Positions 33,785 to 42,336 of a stretch of DNA of 64,000 bases are shown here, one piece after another. Positions within the stretch are counted from its first letter, which is position 1. Every line of letters begins with the position of its first letter. The position numbers and the translations under genes were made by a program. The notes below the pieces were generated by a model. That model had not been told where the DNA came from and made no database searches. It worked only from the letters and a program-made list of their open reading frames with translations. The stretch comes from Anaerolineae bacterium (GTDB taxonomy: Bacteria; Chloroflexota; Anaerolineae; Caldilineales; Caldilineaceae), in assembly GCA_030432295.1 (NCBI GenBank), contig JAUIHI010000031.1:1-64000 (forward strand). Reading direction: 5' to 3'.

Positions 33785-34786
33785 ATGCCCTACACAGCCT
33801 CGGAATCTCGCTACGAAAAAATGGTCTACAACCGGGCCGGTCGCTCTGGCCTGCTGCTGCCCGCTATATCGCTGGGGCTGTGGCACAACTTCGGCGGCGT
33901 CGCCCCCCAGGAAAATGGCCGGGCAATGATTCACCGGGCCTTCGATCTGGGCGTCACCCACTTCGATCTGGCCAACAACTACGGCCCGCCTCCCGGCTCT
34001 GCCGAGGAAACCTTCGGGCGCATTTTGCGCGATGACCTCTCCGGCCACCGGGACGAACTGATCATCTCCAGCAAAGCGGGCTATCGCATGTGGGACGGCC
34101 CCTACGGCGAGTGGGGTTCCCGCAAATACCTCATCTCCAGCCTGGACCAGAGCCTGAAGCGGATCGGTGTGGACTACGTGGACATCTTCTACCACCACCG
34201 GCCCGACCCCAACACCCCCCTGGAAGAGACGATGGCCGCGCTCGACTACGCGGTGCGTTCCGGGCGGGCGCTCTATGTGGGCGTCTCCAACTACTCCGCG
34301 GAACAGACCCGCCGGGCCGCCGCGATTCTGCGGGATTTGGGCACGCCCTGCCTGATCCACCAGCCCGCCTACAGTATGCTGCGCCGGGGGCCGGAGGAAG
34401 AACTGATCCCCACCCTGGCCGCGGAGGGCATCGGCTGTATCGTCTTTTCGCCCCTGGCCCAGGGGATGCTGACCGACCGCTATCTGGGCGGCATCCCGCA
34501 GGATTCCCGGGCCGCGGGTGGGTCCAATTTTCTGCGCCGAGAGCAGCTTACCCCGGAACGGCTGGCGACGATTCAGCAGTTGAATGGGCTGGCCCAACAG
34601 CGGGGGCAGAGCCTGGCCCAGATGGCGATTGCCTGGGTCCTGCGCCATCCGGGGATGACCTCCGCGCTGATCGGGGCCAGCAAACCGTCCCAGATCGAGG
34701 ACTGCGTGACCGCCGCGCAGAATCTCGCCTTCAGCGCCGAAGAACTGGCCGCGATTGAAGGTATTCTGGCCGCGGAACAGTCCTAA
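33785..34786 (+). CDS. yghZ: Aldo-keto reductase, YghZ-type (L-glyceraldehyde 3-phosphate reductase)
   Basis: NADPH-dependent AKR14-type reductase of 333 residues. The match to E. coli YghZ is close through long stretches: LPAISLGLWHNFGG, HFDLANNYGPPPGSAEE, ELIISSKAGYRMW, GSRKYLISSLDQSLKRIGVD and LAQQRGQSLAQMA. The catalytic tetrad is visible as Asp and Tyr in FDLANNY, Lys in SSKAGY and His in YHHRPD. The C-terminal NADPH loop reads SALIGASKPSQIED. YghZ detoxifies aldehydes such as methylglyoxal and reduces L-glyceraldehyde 3-phosphate. Here the gene sits among sugar-acid enzymes, so it may reduce a pathway aldehyde. Confidence 0.9.
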   Translation: MPYTASESRYEKMVYNRAGRSGLLLPAISLGLWHNFGGVAPQENGRAMIHRAFDLGVTHFDLANNYGPPPGSAEETFGRILRDDLSGHRDELIISSKAGYRMWDGPYGEWGSRKYLISSLDQSLKRIGVDYVDIFYHHRPDPNTPLEETMAALDYAVRSGRALYVGVSNYSAEQTRRAAAILRDLGTPCLIHQPAYSMLRRGPEEELIPTLAAEGIGCIVFSPLAQGMLTDRYLGGIPQDSRAAGGSNFLRREQLTPERLATIQQLNGLAQQRGQSLAQMAIAWVLRHPGMTSALIGASKPSQIEDCVTAAQNLAFSAEELAAIEGILAAEQS

Positions 34787-34821
34787 CCGAAACGCTGAAA
34801 CCACAGTAACTATACAAGACT

Positions 34822-34968
34822 AGCGCTGGTTGAGTAGGCGGATGCTGTTTCCCGCCGTATCGAAACCGAGCGGGTAAGCACCTCGTGATGTTCTACCCGT
34901 TCGCTCGGTTTCGATATGCCTTGAAGACGCAGAATCTGAAGTATTCTGACGGCTACTCAACCAGCGCT
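34822..34968. repeat. 147-bp element with 16-bp terminal inverted repeats and inner stem
   Basis: AGCGCTGGTTGAGTAG at 34822-34837 is the exact reverse complement of 34953-34968. Inside, TATCGAAACCGAGCG at 34858-34872 pairs exactly with 34902-34916, and CAGAATCTGAAGTATTCTG near 34931 forms a small third stem. There is no open frame and no clear target duplication. It could be a miniature transposable element, a paired REP-like element or a structured RNA. Confidence 0.7.
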
Positions 34969-35025
34969 CACTGGACTTGACCTGTATTTTTACAATCCAC
35001 AAAGGCACAAAGAGAGAAAGAGCCG

Positions 35026-35856
35026 ATGGCCCACCCACTCCTCGACACATCCAAACTCTGCGTCCACACAATTACCACAAAGCCCTGGCCGATTGAGACA
35101 GCCATCGAGCGCTTCTCGGCCCACGGAGTGAAAGGGATGACCGTCTGGCGGGACGCCCTGGCCGGACGGGACATCGCGGCCGCCGGCCAGCGTATGCGGG
35201 ACGCGGGCATCGCCCCAGTCTCCCTCTGCCGGGGTGGATTCTTCCCCGCGGAGACAGTAGCGGGCCGGCAGGCCGCCATCGACGACAACCGGCGGGCCAT
35301 CGACGAGGCCGCCGCGTTGGGCGCGCCGCTGATTGTGCTGGTCTGTGGCGCTGTGCCCGGCCAGCCGCTGGAAGTCAGCCGCCAGCAGATTCAGGAGGGC
35401 ATCGAAGCGGTGCTGCCCCAGGCCGCGGCCGCGGGGGTGAAGCTGGCGGTCGAGCCGTTGCACCCGATGTACGCGGACAGCCGCTCGGCCATCAACACAA
35501 TGCAGCAGGCCAACGACATCTGCGACGCCATCGACTCGCCCTTTGTAGGCGTGGCTGTGGATGTCTACCACCTCTGGTGGGACCCTCAACTCCAGGCGGA
35601 AATTCGGCGCTGTGGAGAAGCGGAGCGCATCTTCGCCTTTCACATCTGCGACTGGCGCACGCCCACCGAAGATTTGCTCAACGACCGGGGGCTGATGGGC
35701 GAGGGCTGCATCCCCATCCGGCAGATTCGGGGCTGGGTGGAGGAGGCCGGATTCGACGGCTTCAACGAAGTGGAAATCTTCTCCACCCGTCTCTGGGCCG
35801 GAAATCAGGAAGAATTTTTGGGGCGGATTGTGGAAGCGTATTTGCAGAAATCTTGA
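35026..35856 (+). CDS. Sugar phosphate isomerase/epimerase-like TIM-barrel protein
   Basis: Cytoplasmic protein of 276 residues in the xylose-isomerase-like/AP-endonuclease-2 TIM-barrel superfamily. Probable metal-site residues are Glu in KLAVEPLHPMYAD, Asp/His in VGVAVDVYHLWWD, His in FAFHICDW and Glu in GFNEVEIFS, in the usual order for this fold. The substrate cannot be determined; relatives isomerise ketoses, inosose or hydroxypyruvate. AAAGAGAGAAAG upstream of the ATG is a purine-rich ribosome binding site. It follows the YghZ-type reductase and the 147-bp element. Confidence 0.85.
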   Translation: MAHPLLDTSKLCVHTITTKPWPIETAIERFSAHGVKGMTVWRDALAGRDIAAAGQRMRDAGIAPVSLCRGGFFPAETVAGRQAAIDDNRRAIDEAAALGAPLIVLVCGAVPGQPLEVSRQQIQEGIEAVLPQAAAAGVKLAVEPLHPMYADSRSAINTMQQANDICDAIDSPFVGVAVDVYHLWWDPQLQAEIRRCGEAERIFAFHICDWRTPTEDLLNDRGLMGEGCIPIRQIRGWVEEAGFDGFNEVEIFSTRLWAGNQEEFLGRIVEAYLQKS

Positions 35857-36001
35857 AGACAGGACGGCGGACGGGAGACGATAGACGAACGAACGGCGAA
35901 TTGGTTTGTCCTCCGCCTGTCTTCGTTCGGGCCAGTAGGTGCGGTTTCTAACCGCACATTTGGGGAATGTCCGGCAATGTGCGGTTAAAAACCGCACCTA
36001 C
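35855..36001. terminator. Two hairpins between convergent genes, including a GTGCGGTT repeat
   Basis: Just after the isomerase stop, GAAGACAGG-(A)-CGGCGGAC pairs with GTCCTCCGCCTGTCTTC near 35908-35924, an imperfect 17-bp stem made partly of AGACGNN heptamers. Then 35935-35960 and 35976-36001 form a 26-bp stem with one mismatch. Each arm is itself a small palindrome, GTGCGGTT..AACCGCAC, so a cruciform is possible. The second stem overlaps the stop codon of the histidine kinase gene. Confidence 0.7.
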
Positions 36002-37410
36002 GACTCGTTGCGGCGCGGCGGCTGCAACGGCAGCGTCAATATAAAGACCGCGCCGCCGTCGGGCCGGTTGGCCGCTTCGATCTGCCCGCCCAGGAGTTGG
36101 GTCAATTCGTAGGTCAGAGCCAGCCCCAGGCCCACACTGCCCTGCTTCTGCTGGCGGGAGGGATCGGCCCGATAGAACGGCTCGAAAATCAGGCCCAGAT
36201 GCGCCGGGTCGATCCCCGGCCCCCGGTCCCGGACTTCCACACGCATCCCCGACGGGCTTGAAGTCAGAATCACCTCAATTGTGCCCCGCTCAGTATAGGC
36301 GATGGCATTCTCCAGCAAATTCAGCACAATCTGCGTCAGACAATCGGCATCGGTGGCGAGCAGGGCCGTCGGCGGCGTTTCCACGCGCACCCGCACTGCG
36401 CTGGTTTCGGGGTCGGGAGCCACTACCTCGGCCAGGGTGTGCAGCAGCCCGGCTACATCCGTAGGAGCAAAAGTGAGTACCTGCTGTCCACCTTCGGCCC
36501 GGGCCAGGGCCAACATCCGCCCGATCAGCCGCTGCATCCGCTCGGCTTCGGCCTGGACCCGGGCCAGACTTTCCCGATAGGCTTCGGATGTGCGAGGCCG
36601 GTGCAGGGACAACTCTGCCTGGCCCAGAATGGCGGTGACGGGTGTGCGGAGCTCGTGGGAGGCGTCGGCGGTGAAGCGGCGCTGGCGGGCGAAGGCGTCG
36701 GCCAGCCGGTCCAGCGTGGCGTTGAAGGCCAGGGCCAGCCCCTGCACTTCATCCCGGGTGGAGGGCACAGGCAGGCGGCCCTCGGCCAGGGAATCGGCGC
36801 TGATGGCCGCCGCGCTTTCGGTCATATCGGCCAGAGGACGCAGCGCCCGCCGGGTGGCAAAAAGACCGGCAATGACCGCGACCAGCAGGGCCAGGGGCAT
36901 AGCAATCAGCAGACTGCTGCGGATTTGGCCCAGAATTTCCAGCACTTCTGTGGGGATGACACCGGCCTGGACGTAGCCGATTTTAAGGGAATCCCGACTA
37001 TTGGAGGTTGCGTAGATGGGCTGGGTCAGAACCCGCAGGAGTTGTCCGTCGTCACTGCGCTGGTTGAGCGCCATGCCCCGGTCCCGCTCTGTGAGGGATT
37101 TGGGCAGCACAGGGATATTCTGGAAAGTGCCGATGCCGCTGAGAACAGTCCCCTGCGCATCCAGCAGGCGGACAAAGCCACTGGATTCGGGGTCACCGGG
37201 CAGGTCGCGGTCGTCAAAGGGGGAGCGGGGAGGACGGTTCTCCGCGGTCATACGCTCGATGACGTGGCGTGTGCTCTGGGCCAACTCCCCATCGATCTGT
37301 TCGTAGAGATGAACGACAAAATTGGTGGTAATGACACCGACGAGGACAATCAGTGTGAGCAGGAAAACCAGTGCATTGACCAGTACGAGGCGATGGCGCA
37401 GGCTAAACAT
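35998..37410 (-). CDS. Sensor histidine kinase (two-component system)
   Basis: Membrane sensor kinase of 470 residues. A first membrane helix at about 10-32, an extracellular domain of roughly 130 residues and a second helix near 170-190 are followed by a HAMP segment. Next comes the H-box FTADASHELRTPVTAILGQ, the N-box LLENAIAY, the DRGPGI G1 box and GSVGLGLAL. All catalytic boxes are intact. It is encoded 3 bases after the OmpR-type regulator and forms a pair with it. The sensed signal is unknown; the adjacent redox membrane genes suggest a cell-envelope redox or metal cue. Confidence 0.94.
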   Translation of the reverse strand: MFSLRHRLVLVNALVFLLTLIVLVGVITTNFVVHLYEQIDGELAQSTRHVIERMTAENRPPRSPFDDRDLPGDPESSGFVRLLDAQGTVLSGIGTFQNIPVLPKSLTERDRGMALNQRSDDGQLLRVLTQPIYATSNSRDSLKIGYVQAGVIPTEVLEILGQIRSSLLIAMPLALLVAVIAGLFATRRALRPLADMTESAAAISADSLAEGRLPVPSTRDEVQGLALAFNATLDRLADAFARQRRFTADASHELRTPVTAILGQAELSLHRPRTSEAYRESLARVQAEAERMQRLIGRMLALARAEGGQQVLTFAPTDVAGLLHTLAEVVAPDPETSAVRVRVETPPTALLATDADCLTQIVLNLLENAIAYTERGTIEVILTSSPSGMRVEVRDRGPGIDPAHLGLIFEPFYRADPSRQQKQGSVGLGLALTYELTQLLGGQIEAANRPDGGAVFILTLPLQPPRRNES

Positions 37411-37413
37411 TGG

Positions 37414-38091
37414 CTACTCTTCCGCGGACAGTTTGTAGCCCGCGCCGCGCACGGTGCGGATGAGTTGGGCGGTGTGGCCGTCATCCAATTTGCGGCGTAG
37501 ATAGCCCACATAGACATCCACGATATTGGAGTGGTTGTAGAAGTCGTAGCCCCAGACGTGCTCACCGATTTGGGTGCGGCTGAGCACCTGTTCGGGATGC
37601 AGCAGAAAAAATTCCAGGAGGGCGAACTCTTTGCTCGTCAATTCAGCGCTCTGCTCCCCGCGCTTGACCTGGCGGGTCAGCCGGTTGAGGGAGAGATCGG
37701 CGAAGGCCAGTTCGTCCGGGTTGCCAGTCCGGTCAAAGGCCCGGGTGCGGGCGCGGATGCGGGCCAACAGTTCCTGATAGGCGAAGGGTTTGACCAGATA
37801 GTCGTCCGCGCCGCTGTCCAGGCCGTCCACCCGATCTTTCACCGCGTCCAGGGCGGTGAGCATCAGAATCGGCGTGGCGATGCCCCGCTGGCGCAGGGCA
37901 CGGGAGACCTGGCGACCGTCCATTTTGGGCAGAAGGACGTCGAGCAGAATCAGGTCGTATTCGTAGGTCTGGGCAAAATCGAGCGCGGTTTCGCCGTCGC
38001 CCACCGCATCGACGGCGAAACCTTCTTCTGTCAGTCCCTGCTGGATAAAGGCCGAGACGTTTTCTTCATCTTCCACCAGCAAAATCCGCAT
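37414..38091 (-). CDS. OmpR-family response regulator
   Basis: Cytoplasmic DNA-binding regulator of 225 residues. The receiver domain has the acidic pair in LLVEDEENV, the phospho-acceptor Asp in YDLILLDVLLPKMDG, the Thr in LMLTALD and the Lys in YLVKPFAY. The winged-helix output domain ends with NIVDVYVGYLRRKLDDG and IRTVRGAGYKL. The ATG at 38091 is where receiver homology starts; longer frames read through a palindromic leader. The kinase gene follows directly. Confidence 0.95.
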   Translation of the reverse strand: MRILLVEDEENVSAFIQQGLTEEGFAVDAVGDGETALDFAQTYEYDLILLDVLLPKMDGRQVSRALRQRGIATPILMLTALDAVKDRVDGLDSGADDYLVKPFAYQELLARIRARTRAFDRTGNPDELAFADLSLNRLTRQVKRGEQSAELTSKEFALLEFFLLHPEQVLSRTQIGEHVWGYDFYNHSNIVDVYVGYLRRKLDDGHTAQLIRTVRGAGYKLSAEE

Positions 38092-38132
38092 CTGCCGAAT
38101 CCCCATCTCCCGTTGGTCTGCTCTGAAACAGC

Positions 38133-38201
38133 TTGTATACACGGATAGAAAGGAACACAGATTTTAGAGTAATCTGTGTTCCTTTCTATCCGTGTATACA
38201 A
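38133..38201. promoter_or_regulatory. Perfect 31-bp hairpin upstream of the response regulator
   Basis: Bases 38133-38163 and 38171-38201 are exact reverse complements with the 7-base loop TTAGAGT. The arm contains GTATACACGGATAGAAAGGA, related to the ACGGAT/CACAGATT repeat at 1083-1259. It may terminate the upstream redox-gene transcript before the two-component genes, or act as a mobile repeat. Confidence 0.75.
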
Positions 38202-38268
38202 AATTTCCATCCCCTGTAGCACACGAAAGCGTATGCAGAACTGATTATAGCCGGTTCGCCCGGTATTC

Positions 38269-39090
38269 TCAACGACGGTCGGGCTGCGCGACTACGCGAG
38301 AGGCGTGAGCCACGCGTTGCGCCTGTGCTGCGCGTGCCGCTTCCACGCGCTGGGACGGTACGGGAACGCGCGGAGGCCGGTTGGGATTCATCGGCCCAAC
38401 CGATCGGTTCAACGCTCGCCTTTTGGCCCGCTGACTCTCCACTATGCGCAGGATTGTCAGCCCCAGCACCGCAACCAGACTCCCTGTGTACATCCACCAG
38501 AGGGGCACGCTGTCTGTGCCCGCTAGCAGGCTATGCGCGGTTGCCAGAACGAAAGCCACGAAACTGGTGTAGTGGAGCGTGCGGAAGTTCTCCTGTCCCA
38601 GATGGCTGCGAGCGTAGAAGCTCAGGCTCAACAGAAACATCAGATAGAGCGCAATGATTCCGAGACCGACGGGTATGGGTCGATAATCCGAAAGAAAGGG
38701 GATGAAAACCCGGGGCAGGTCGAATTCTGTGTAGCTGTCGCCGACCAGAACGATGCCGTGCAGCAGGGACAGCCCCAGCCCAAACCAACTGAGAAAGCTG
38801 TGCAGCCCCAAAGAGAGCAGGGGCGAAATGTGCGCCCGGAAGAGATTTCCGCTCTGCACCAGGCCCAGCAGCACGCTCAGAGTAATCAGCACATAGGCCA
38901 CTACACCGCTGCTGCGGGAGATGAACCAATAGGCTTTCTCGCTGGCCTGGGGCAGGAAAAGGCCGATAGTCAACAGGCCGATCACACCGACCAGACTGAG
39001 AGACAAAACCAGGACCAGTGTGCCAAAGGCCATCCACGGGCTAGGCGGGGATTCGGAATCGTTCGCCAAAGTTGCTTGTATGGGGGACAT
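38269..39090 (-). CDS. Ferric-reductase-like transmembrane haem protein
   Basis: Integral membrane protein of 273 residues with about six or seven helices. Two pairs of spaced histidines fit bis-haem binding: LGLHSFLSW with LSLLHGIVL on one helix pair, and RTLHYTSFVAF with LATAHSLLAG on another. This matches the ferric reductase-like transmembrane domain shared by YedZ/MsrQ and NADPH oxidases. The C-terminal 50 residues are Arg/Ala/Pro-rich and cytoplasmic. There is no FAD/NAD domain, so electrons must come from a partner. The ATG at 39090 has AAGGAGG 6 bases upstream and overlaps the end of the apbE gene by 50 bases. Confidence 0.85.
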   Translation of the reverse strand: MSPIQATLANDSESPPSPWMAFGTLVLVLSLSLVGVIGLLTIGLFLPQASEKAYWFISRSSGVVAYVLITLSVLLGLVQSGNLFRAHISPLLSLGLHSFLSWFGLGLSLLHGIVLVGDSYTEFDLPRVFIPFLSDYRPIPVGLGIIALYLMFLLSLSFYARSHLGQENFRTLHYTSFVAFVLATAHSLLAGTDSVPLWWMYTGSLVAVLGLTILRIVESQRAKRRALNRSVGPMNPNRPPRVPVPSQRVEAARAAQAQRVAHASRVVAQPDRR

Positions 39091-40048
39091 AGCCATCCTC
39101 CTTGAATGAACCGCTGGTGCGTTGGCTACCATCAGCCAGAACCAGCAGTGCGGAAATATCGGACAGTCGGTTCAGATAGGCCAGCCCCGCCTGCTCGCCC
39201 AGAATCAGCGCAGTTTTGGCGTGGATTTCAGCATCGGGCAGATGGGGCGCAACGACCGTCGCACTCAGAATATTCGTCTGCGCCGGCGCGCCTGTGCGCG
39301 GATCGATCAGGTGATGGGCGGACTGGCCGTCGTGTATCCAGCGCCGCCGCGCCCGGCTGGAGGTCGCCACCGCCCGGTTGGAGAGGGGCAGATAGGCGAT
39401 GTCCTGCGCTGGCGAAAGCGGATCGGCTACGCTGACCGTCCACGGCCCATCCGGCGGCGAGCCGACACAGGCCACATCGCCGCCCGCATCGACCAGCGCC
39501 GGTCCCAGCGCGCCGAGCCGGTAGGCCGCCTGCTGGATTGTCCAGCCCTTGGCGATGCCGCCCAGATCGAGGCCGACGCCTGCGGGCAGGTGAATCTGCC
39601 GTCCAGGGCCGAGACGAATTCCGTCTGCATCCGGCCCGCGGGATTGACTCTCCGCGGGAAGAGGCTGTCGGTCGGTGTGCGCCAGAATCTGCGCGTCAGC
39701 ACCAACGGCGATCTGATCGAATGAGCGGTCATAGCCAGCCCCGATCAGCGCATTCAGGATCGTCGGATCGAAGATGCCAACCGTGCGCGTGCGCCAATCC
39801 AGCGCGCTTTTCACCAATTCGTAGAGCATCGGCGAGGCGTTGAAAGGGCGACCGGCCTGCCGGTTGAGGCGGGACAGCTCCGTGCTGGGGCGAAAGCGAC
39901 TCAGCCGGGCTTCGGTCTGGTGGAAAAAGCGTTCGGCGTAGGCCAACGCTCGCTCCGCCCGTTGCTCATCTTTGTGCCAGAGCCAGAAGGCGACATCCGT
40001 TCCCATGGCCCGGAATTCTCGGAAAAACTCACGCAATTCGCTTGACAT
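39041..40048 (-). CDS. apbE: FAD:protein FMN transferase (ApbE family)
   Basis: ApbE-type flavin transferase of 335 residues, which attaches FMN to a Thr/Ser of partner redox proteins. Family marks include the opening REFRAMGTDVAFWLW, GVGLDLGGIAKGWTIQ, VDAGGDVACVGS and the metal-site segment HHLIDPRTGAPA. No lipoprotein signal is evident, unlike many ApbE proteins, so it may act inside the cell. Start ATG and the previous gene's stop overlap as TGATG, and its 3' end overlaps the ferric-reductase-like gene, so all are one operon. No obvious DGATS-type flavinylation target is encoded nearby. Confidence 0.9.
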   Translation of the reverse strand: MSSELREFFREFRAMGTDVAFWLWHKDEQRAERALAYAERFFHQTEARLSRFRPSTELSRLNRQAGRPFNASPMLYELVKSALDWRTRTVGIFDPTILNALIGAGYDRSFDQIAVGADAQILAHTDRQPLPAESQSRGPDADGIRLGPGRQIHLPAGVGLDLGGIAKGWTIQQAAYRLGALGPALVDAGGDVACVGSPPDGPWTVSVADPLSPAQDIAYLPLSNRAVATSSRARRRWIHDGQSAHHLIDPRTGAPAQTNILSATVVAPHLPDAEIHAKTALILGEQAGLAYLNRLSDISALLVLADGSQRTSGSFKEDGYVPHTSNFGERFRIPA

Positions 40049-40647
40049 CAGGACCCTCGGCTGCGCCCCCGGCGATTGACCGGCTGGGGTTCCATTGTGG
40101 GGTCCATCCCCTGCTCGATCAGCGGTATGTCCGTTCCGAGCACATACCAGAGCGTGCCGTTTTCGTCCTGCACCACCGCCATCGGTTCGCCGGTCTGGGA
40201 CTCCGTCCACTGGACAATATCCAGTGTGAAGAGCACCTCCGGCGTGGCAGTGGGAGCGGGCGTAGCGGTTGGCTCCGTCGTAGCGGTCGGTTCGGCTGCG
40301 ACGGGTGGCTCGGCTGTGACAGTTGGCACAGTGCTGGTATTGGCTGTGCTGTCAGCCGGAGCCACGGGCTGGACTGTGCTCGTAGCCAGATTCTGCACAG
40401 GCGCGCTCTGGGCAATAGAAGCAACCTCATTCGTGGGCTGGGATGCTGCGACTGCTGGGGCAGCGCTGAGAAATGCCGTCGACGGCAGCGGATCCACAGT
40501 GGCGTTGCGCGCCTCCGCGGCGGAGAGCAGCCCCCATCCGGCCAAAGTCAGGCTGACTGCACCAACCGTTGCCGTAAGTTTCAGGGATGTGAGCAGCGTT
40601 TTCGAGTGATTACGCTTGCGGGAAGAGTTCTGCTGTTCGTGTGTCAT
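40048..40647 (-). CDS. Secreted or anchored Pro/Thr/Ala-rich protein of unknown function
   Basis: A 199-residue protein with a charged N-terminus, one hydrophobic segment at about 20-43 (LKLTATVGAVSLTLAGWGLL) and a long low-complexity region rich in Thr, Pro, Ala and Val (for example PTATTEPTATPAPTATPE). The last 60 residues are more ordered: TLDIVQWTESQTGEPMAVVQ and GTLWYVLGTDIPL. I do not recognise a family. Its place between a small membrane protein and apbE in a tight operon suggests an envelope component of the redox module. Confidence 0.7.
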   Translation of the reverse strand: MTHEQQNSSRKRNHSKTLLTSLKLTATVGAVSLTLAGWGLLSAAEARNATVDPLPSTAFLSAAPAVAASQPTNEVASIAQSAPVQNLATSTVQPVAPADSTANTSTVPTVTAEPPVAAEPTATTEPTATPAPTATPEVLFTLDIVQWTESQTGEPMAVVQDENGTLWYVLGTDIPLIEQGMDPTMEPQPVNRRGRSRGS

Positions 40648-40649
40648 AT

Positions 40650-40865
40650 TTAGCCTCCCTGGCCTACGGTCACACTGACAGGCAGAGACAATACCGGCAC
40701 TTCCTGGATTTGCTCGTTGGCCTGTTGTGGACTGACGGTCTGAACGGCATAGCCGACGATCCCAATCGATGTGGATGCCAGCATCACCAGCGCGGTCAGC
40801 ACAAAGGCGAACATCGCCAGGTCTGCTTTTCGTTTTGCGATAAATGATTTCTTTGTCACTTTCAT
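40650..40865 (-). CDS. Small single-pass membrane protein
   Basis: A 71-residue protein with a basic head (MKVTKKSFIAKRKAD), one hydrophobic helix at about 17-42 and a short exported tail ending PVSVTVGQGG. AGAGGAG lies 3-4 bases before the ATG. It is the first gene of the operon with the Thr/Pro-rich protein, ApbE and the haem membrane protein, and the stop is 2 bases from the next start. No family is recognised. Confidence 0.65.
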   Translation of the reverse strand: MKVTKKSFIAKRKADLAMFAFVLTALVMLASTSIGIVGYAVQTVSPQQANEQIQEVPVLSLPVSVTVGQGG

Positions 40866-41006
40866 TCTCCTCTTTGGAATTTGATTCCGGACCTGTTCAG
40901 GCTCAGATTCAATTGCAATTGTATCCCGGCCGGATGAGGAAAAGATAAGAAGCGTCTAAGAATTTTCTCATAATTGGTTTGCACGCCGTACGGTGCTCCC
41001 AGCAGA

Positions 41007-41035
41007 TTGCCCCATCCGATTGGATATGCTATTCT
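41007..41035 (+). promoter_or_regulatory. Possible promoter of the Gfo/Idh oxidoreductase
   Basis: TTGCCC at 41007-41012 and TATTCT at 41030-41035 are 17 bases apart, about 108 bases before the ATG at 41144. The match is only moderate. The remaining divergent region 40866-41143 shows no gene. Confidence 0.35.
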
Positions 41036-41143
41036 GGTGCAAGCATTTCTAACCCGCATCTCACCCACCTTTTTGCACCCCGCGGGACCAACAATTCGGC
41101 CTCCTTCGGGTGCCTCCACTTTTTGGATAGGAGCTTTCGTCCA

Positions 41144-42295
41144 ATGGCAATCATTCCAATCCGCGTAGTGATGAACGGCGTCACCGGACGTATGGGCACA
41201 AACCAACATCTGGTGCGCTCGATTTTGGCGATTCGTGAGCAGGGCGGCGTTGTCACCGCCAACGGCGACCGCATTATGTCGGAGCCGGTGCTGGTGGGGC
41301 GCAACACAGACAAACTCCAGCGGCTGGCCGCGGCCCACGGCGTGGAGCGTTGGACCACCGATCTGGACAGCGCGTTGGCCGACGACGAGAACAAAATCTA
41401 TTTCGATGCGCTGGCGACGAACCTGCGGGTGGAGAATACGCTGAAGGCTATCGCTGCGGGCAAGGCCGTCTACTGCGAGAAGCCCACCGCGGCTTCCACC
41501 GCCGAGGCCGTGCGCCTGGCCCAGGCCGCCCGGGACGCGGGGGTCAAAAACGGCGTCGTCCAGGACAAACTCTTTCTGCCCGGTCTGCTCAAACTGAAAT
41601 ATCTCATCGATACCGGCTTCTTTGGCCGCATTCTCTCTGTGCGGGGCGAGTTTGGCTATTGGGTCTTCGACGGCATCGACCAGCCTGCCCAGCGCCCCTC
41701 CTGGAACTATCAGAAGAAAGAGAGCGGCGGCATTATTCTGGATATGTTCGCCCACTGGCGCTACGTCATCGACAATCTCTTCGGGCCGATCAGCAGCCTC
41801 ACCTGTATGGGCGCGGTCCATTTGCCCGACCGGGTGGACGAGCGGGGCGAGCGTTACGCGGCGGATGCGGACGACGCTGCCTACGCTATCTTCGAGTTGG
41901 CGAACGGCGTCGTCTGCCAGTTCAATTCCTCGTGGACGACCCGTGTGCGCCGGGACGATCTACTGACTGTGCATGTGGACGGGACACGGGGCAGCGCGGT
42001 AGCCGGTCTGCGCGAGTGTGTGGTCCAGGGCGATGCCTACACGCCCAAGCCGGTCTGGAACCCGGACATCACCCAGCCAATTAAATTCTTCGACACCTGG
42101 CAGTGGATGCCCAACAACCGGCTCTACGACAACGCCTTCAAAATCCAGTGGGAAGCCTTCCTGCGCCATGTGGTCGAGGATACCCCCTTCCGCTGGGATT
42201 TGATGGAAGGAGCGAAGGGCGTGCAGTTGGCAGAACTGGGCTATCAGGCCTGGAACGAGCGGCGCTGGGTGGACGTGCCGGAGTTGGGAGAGTAG
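41144..42295 (+). CDS. Gfo/Idh/MocA family oxidoreductase
   Basis: NAD(P)-dependent sugar dehydrogenase-like protein of 383 residues. The Rossmann start [12 protein letters not shown] resembles the family's nucleotide loop, and the catalytic-lysine motif appears as AVYCEKPTA. The C-terminal alpha/beta domain contains [21 protein letters not shown], where the family's active-site Asp and His lie. The substrate is unknown, probably a sugar or cyclitol. GGAG lies 11 bases before the ATG; longer upstream codons are not gene-like. Confidence 0.88.
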   Translation: MAIIPIRVVMNGVTGRMGTNQHLVRSILAIREQGGVVTANGDRIMSEPVLVGRNTDKLQRLAAAHGVERWTTDLDSALADDENKIYFDALATNLRVENTLKAIAAGKAVYCEKPTAASTAEAVRLAQAARDAGVKNGVVQDKLFLPGLLKLKYLIDTGFFGRILSVRGEFGYWVFDGIDQPAQRPSWNYQKKESGGIILDMFAHWRYVIDNLFGPISSLTCMGAVHLPDRVDERGERYAADADDAAYAIFELANGVVCQFNSSWTTRVRRDDLLTVHVDGTRGSAVAGLRECVVQGDAYTPKPVWNPDITQPIKFFDTWQWMPNNRLYDNAFKIQWEAFLRHVVEDTPFRWDLMEGAKGVQLAELGYQAWNERRWVDVPELGE

Positions 42296-42336
42296 AAGCG
42301 TGTGGTGCGGGCCAGTAGAATCGAGGCGATAGTCTT

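Noticed and set aside
33584-34804. Extension of the enolase-superfamily gene to 34804
   Set aside because: The extra 400 codons run antisense through the YghZ-type reductase gene and lack family features; a good ribosome binding site fixes the start at 33583.
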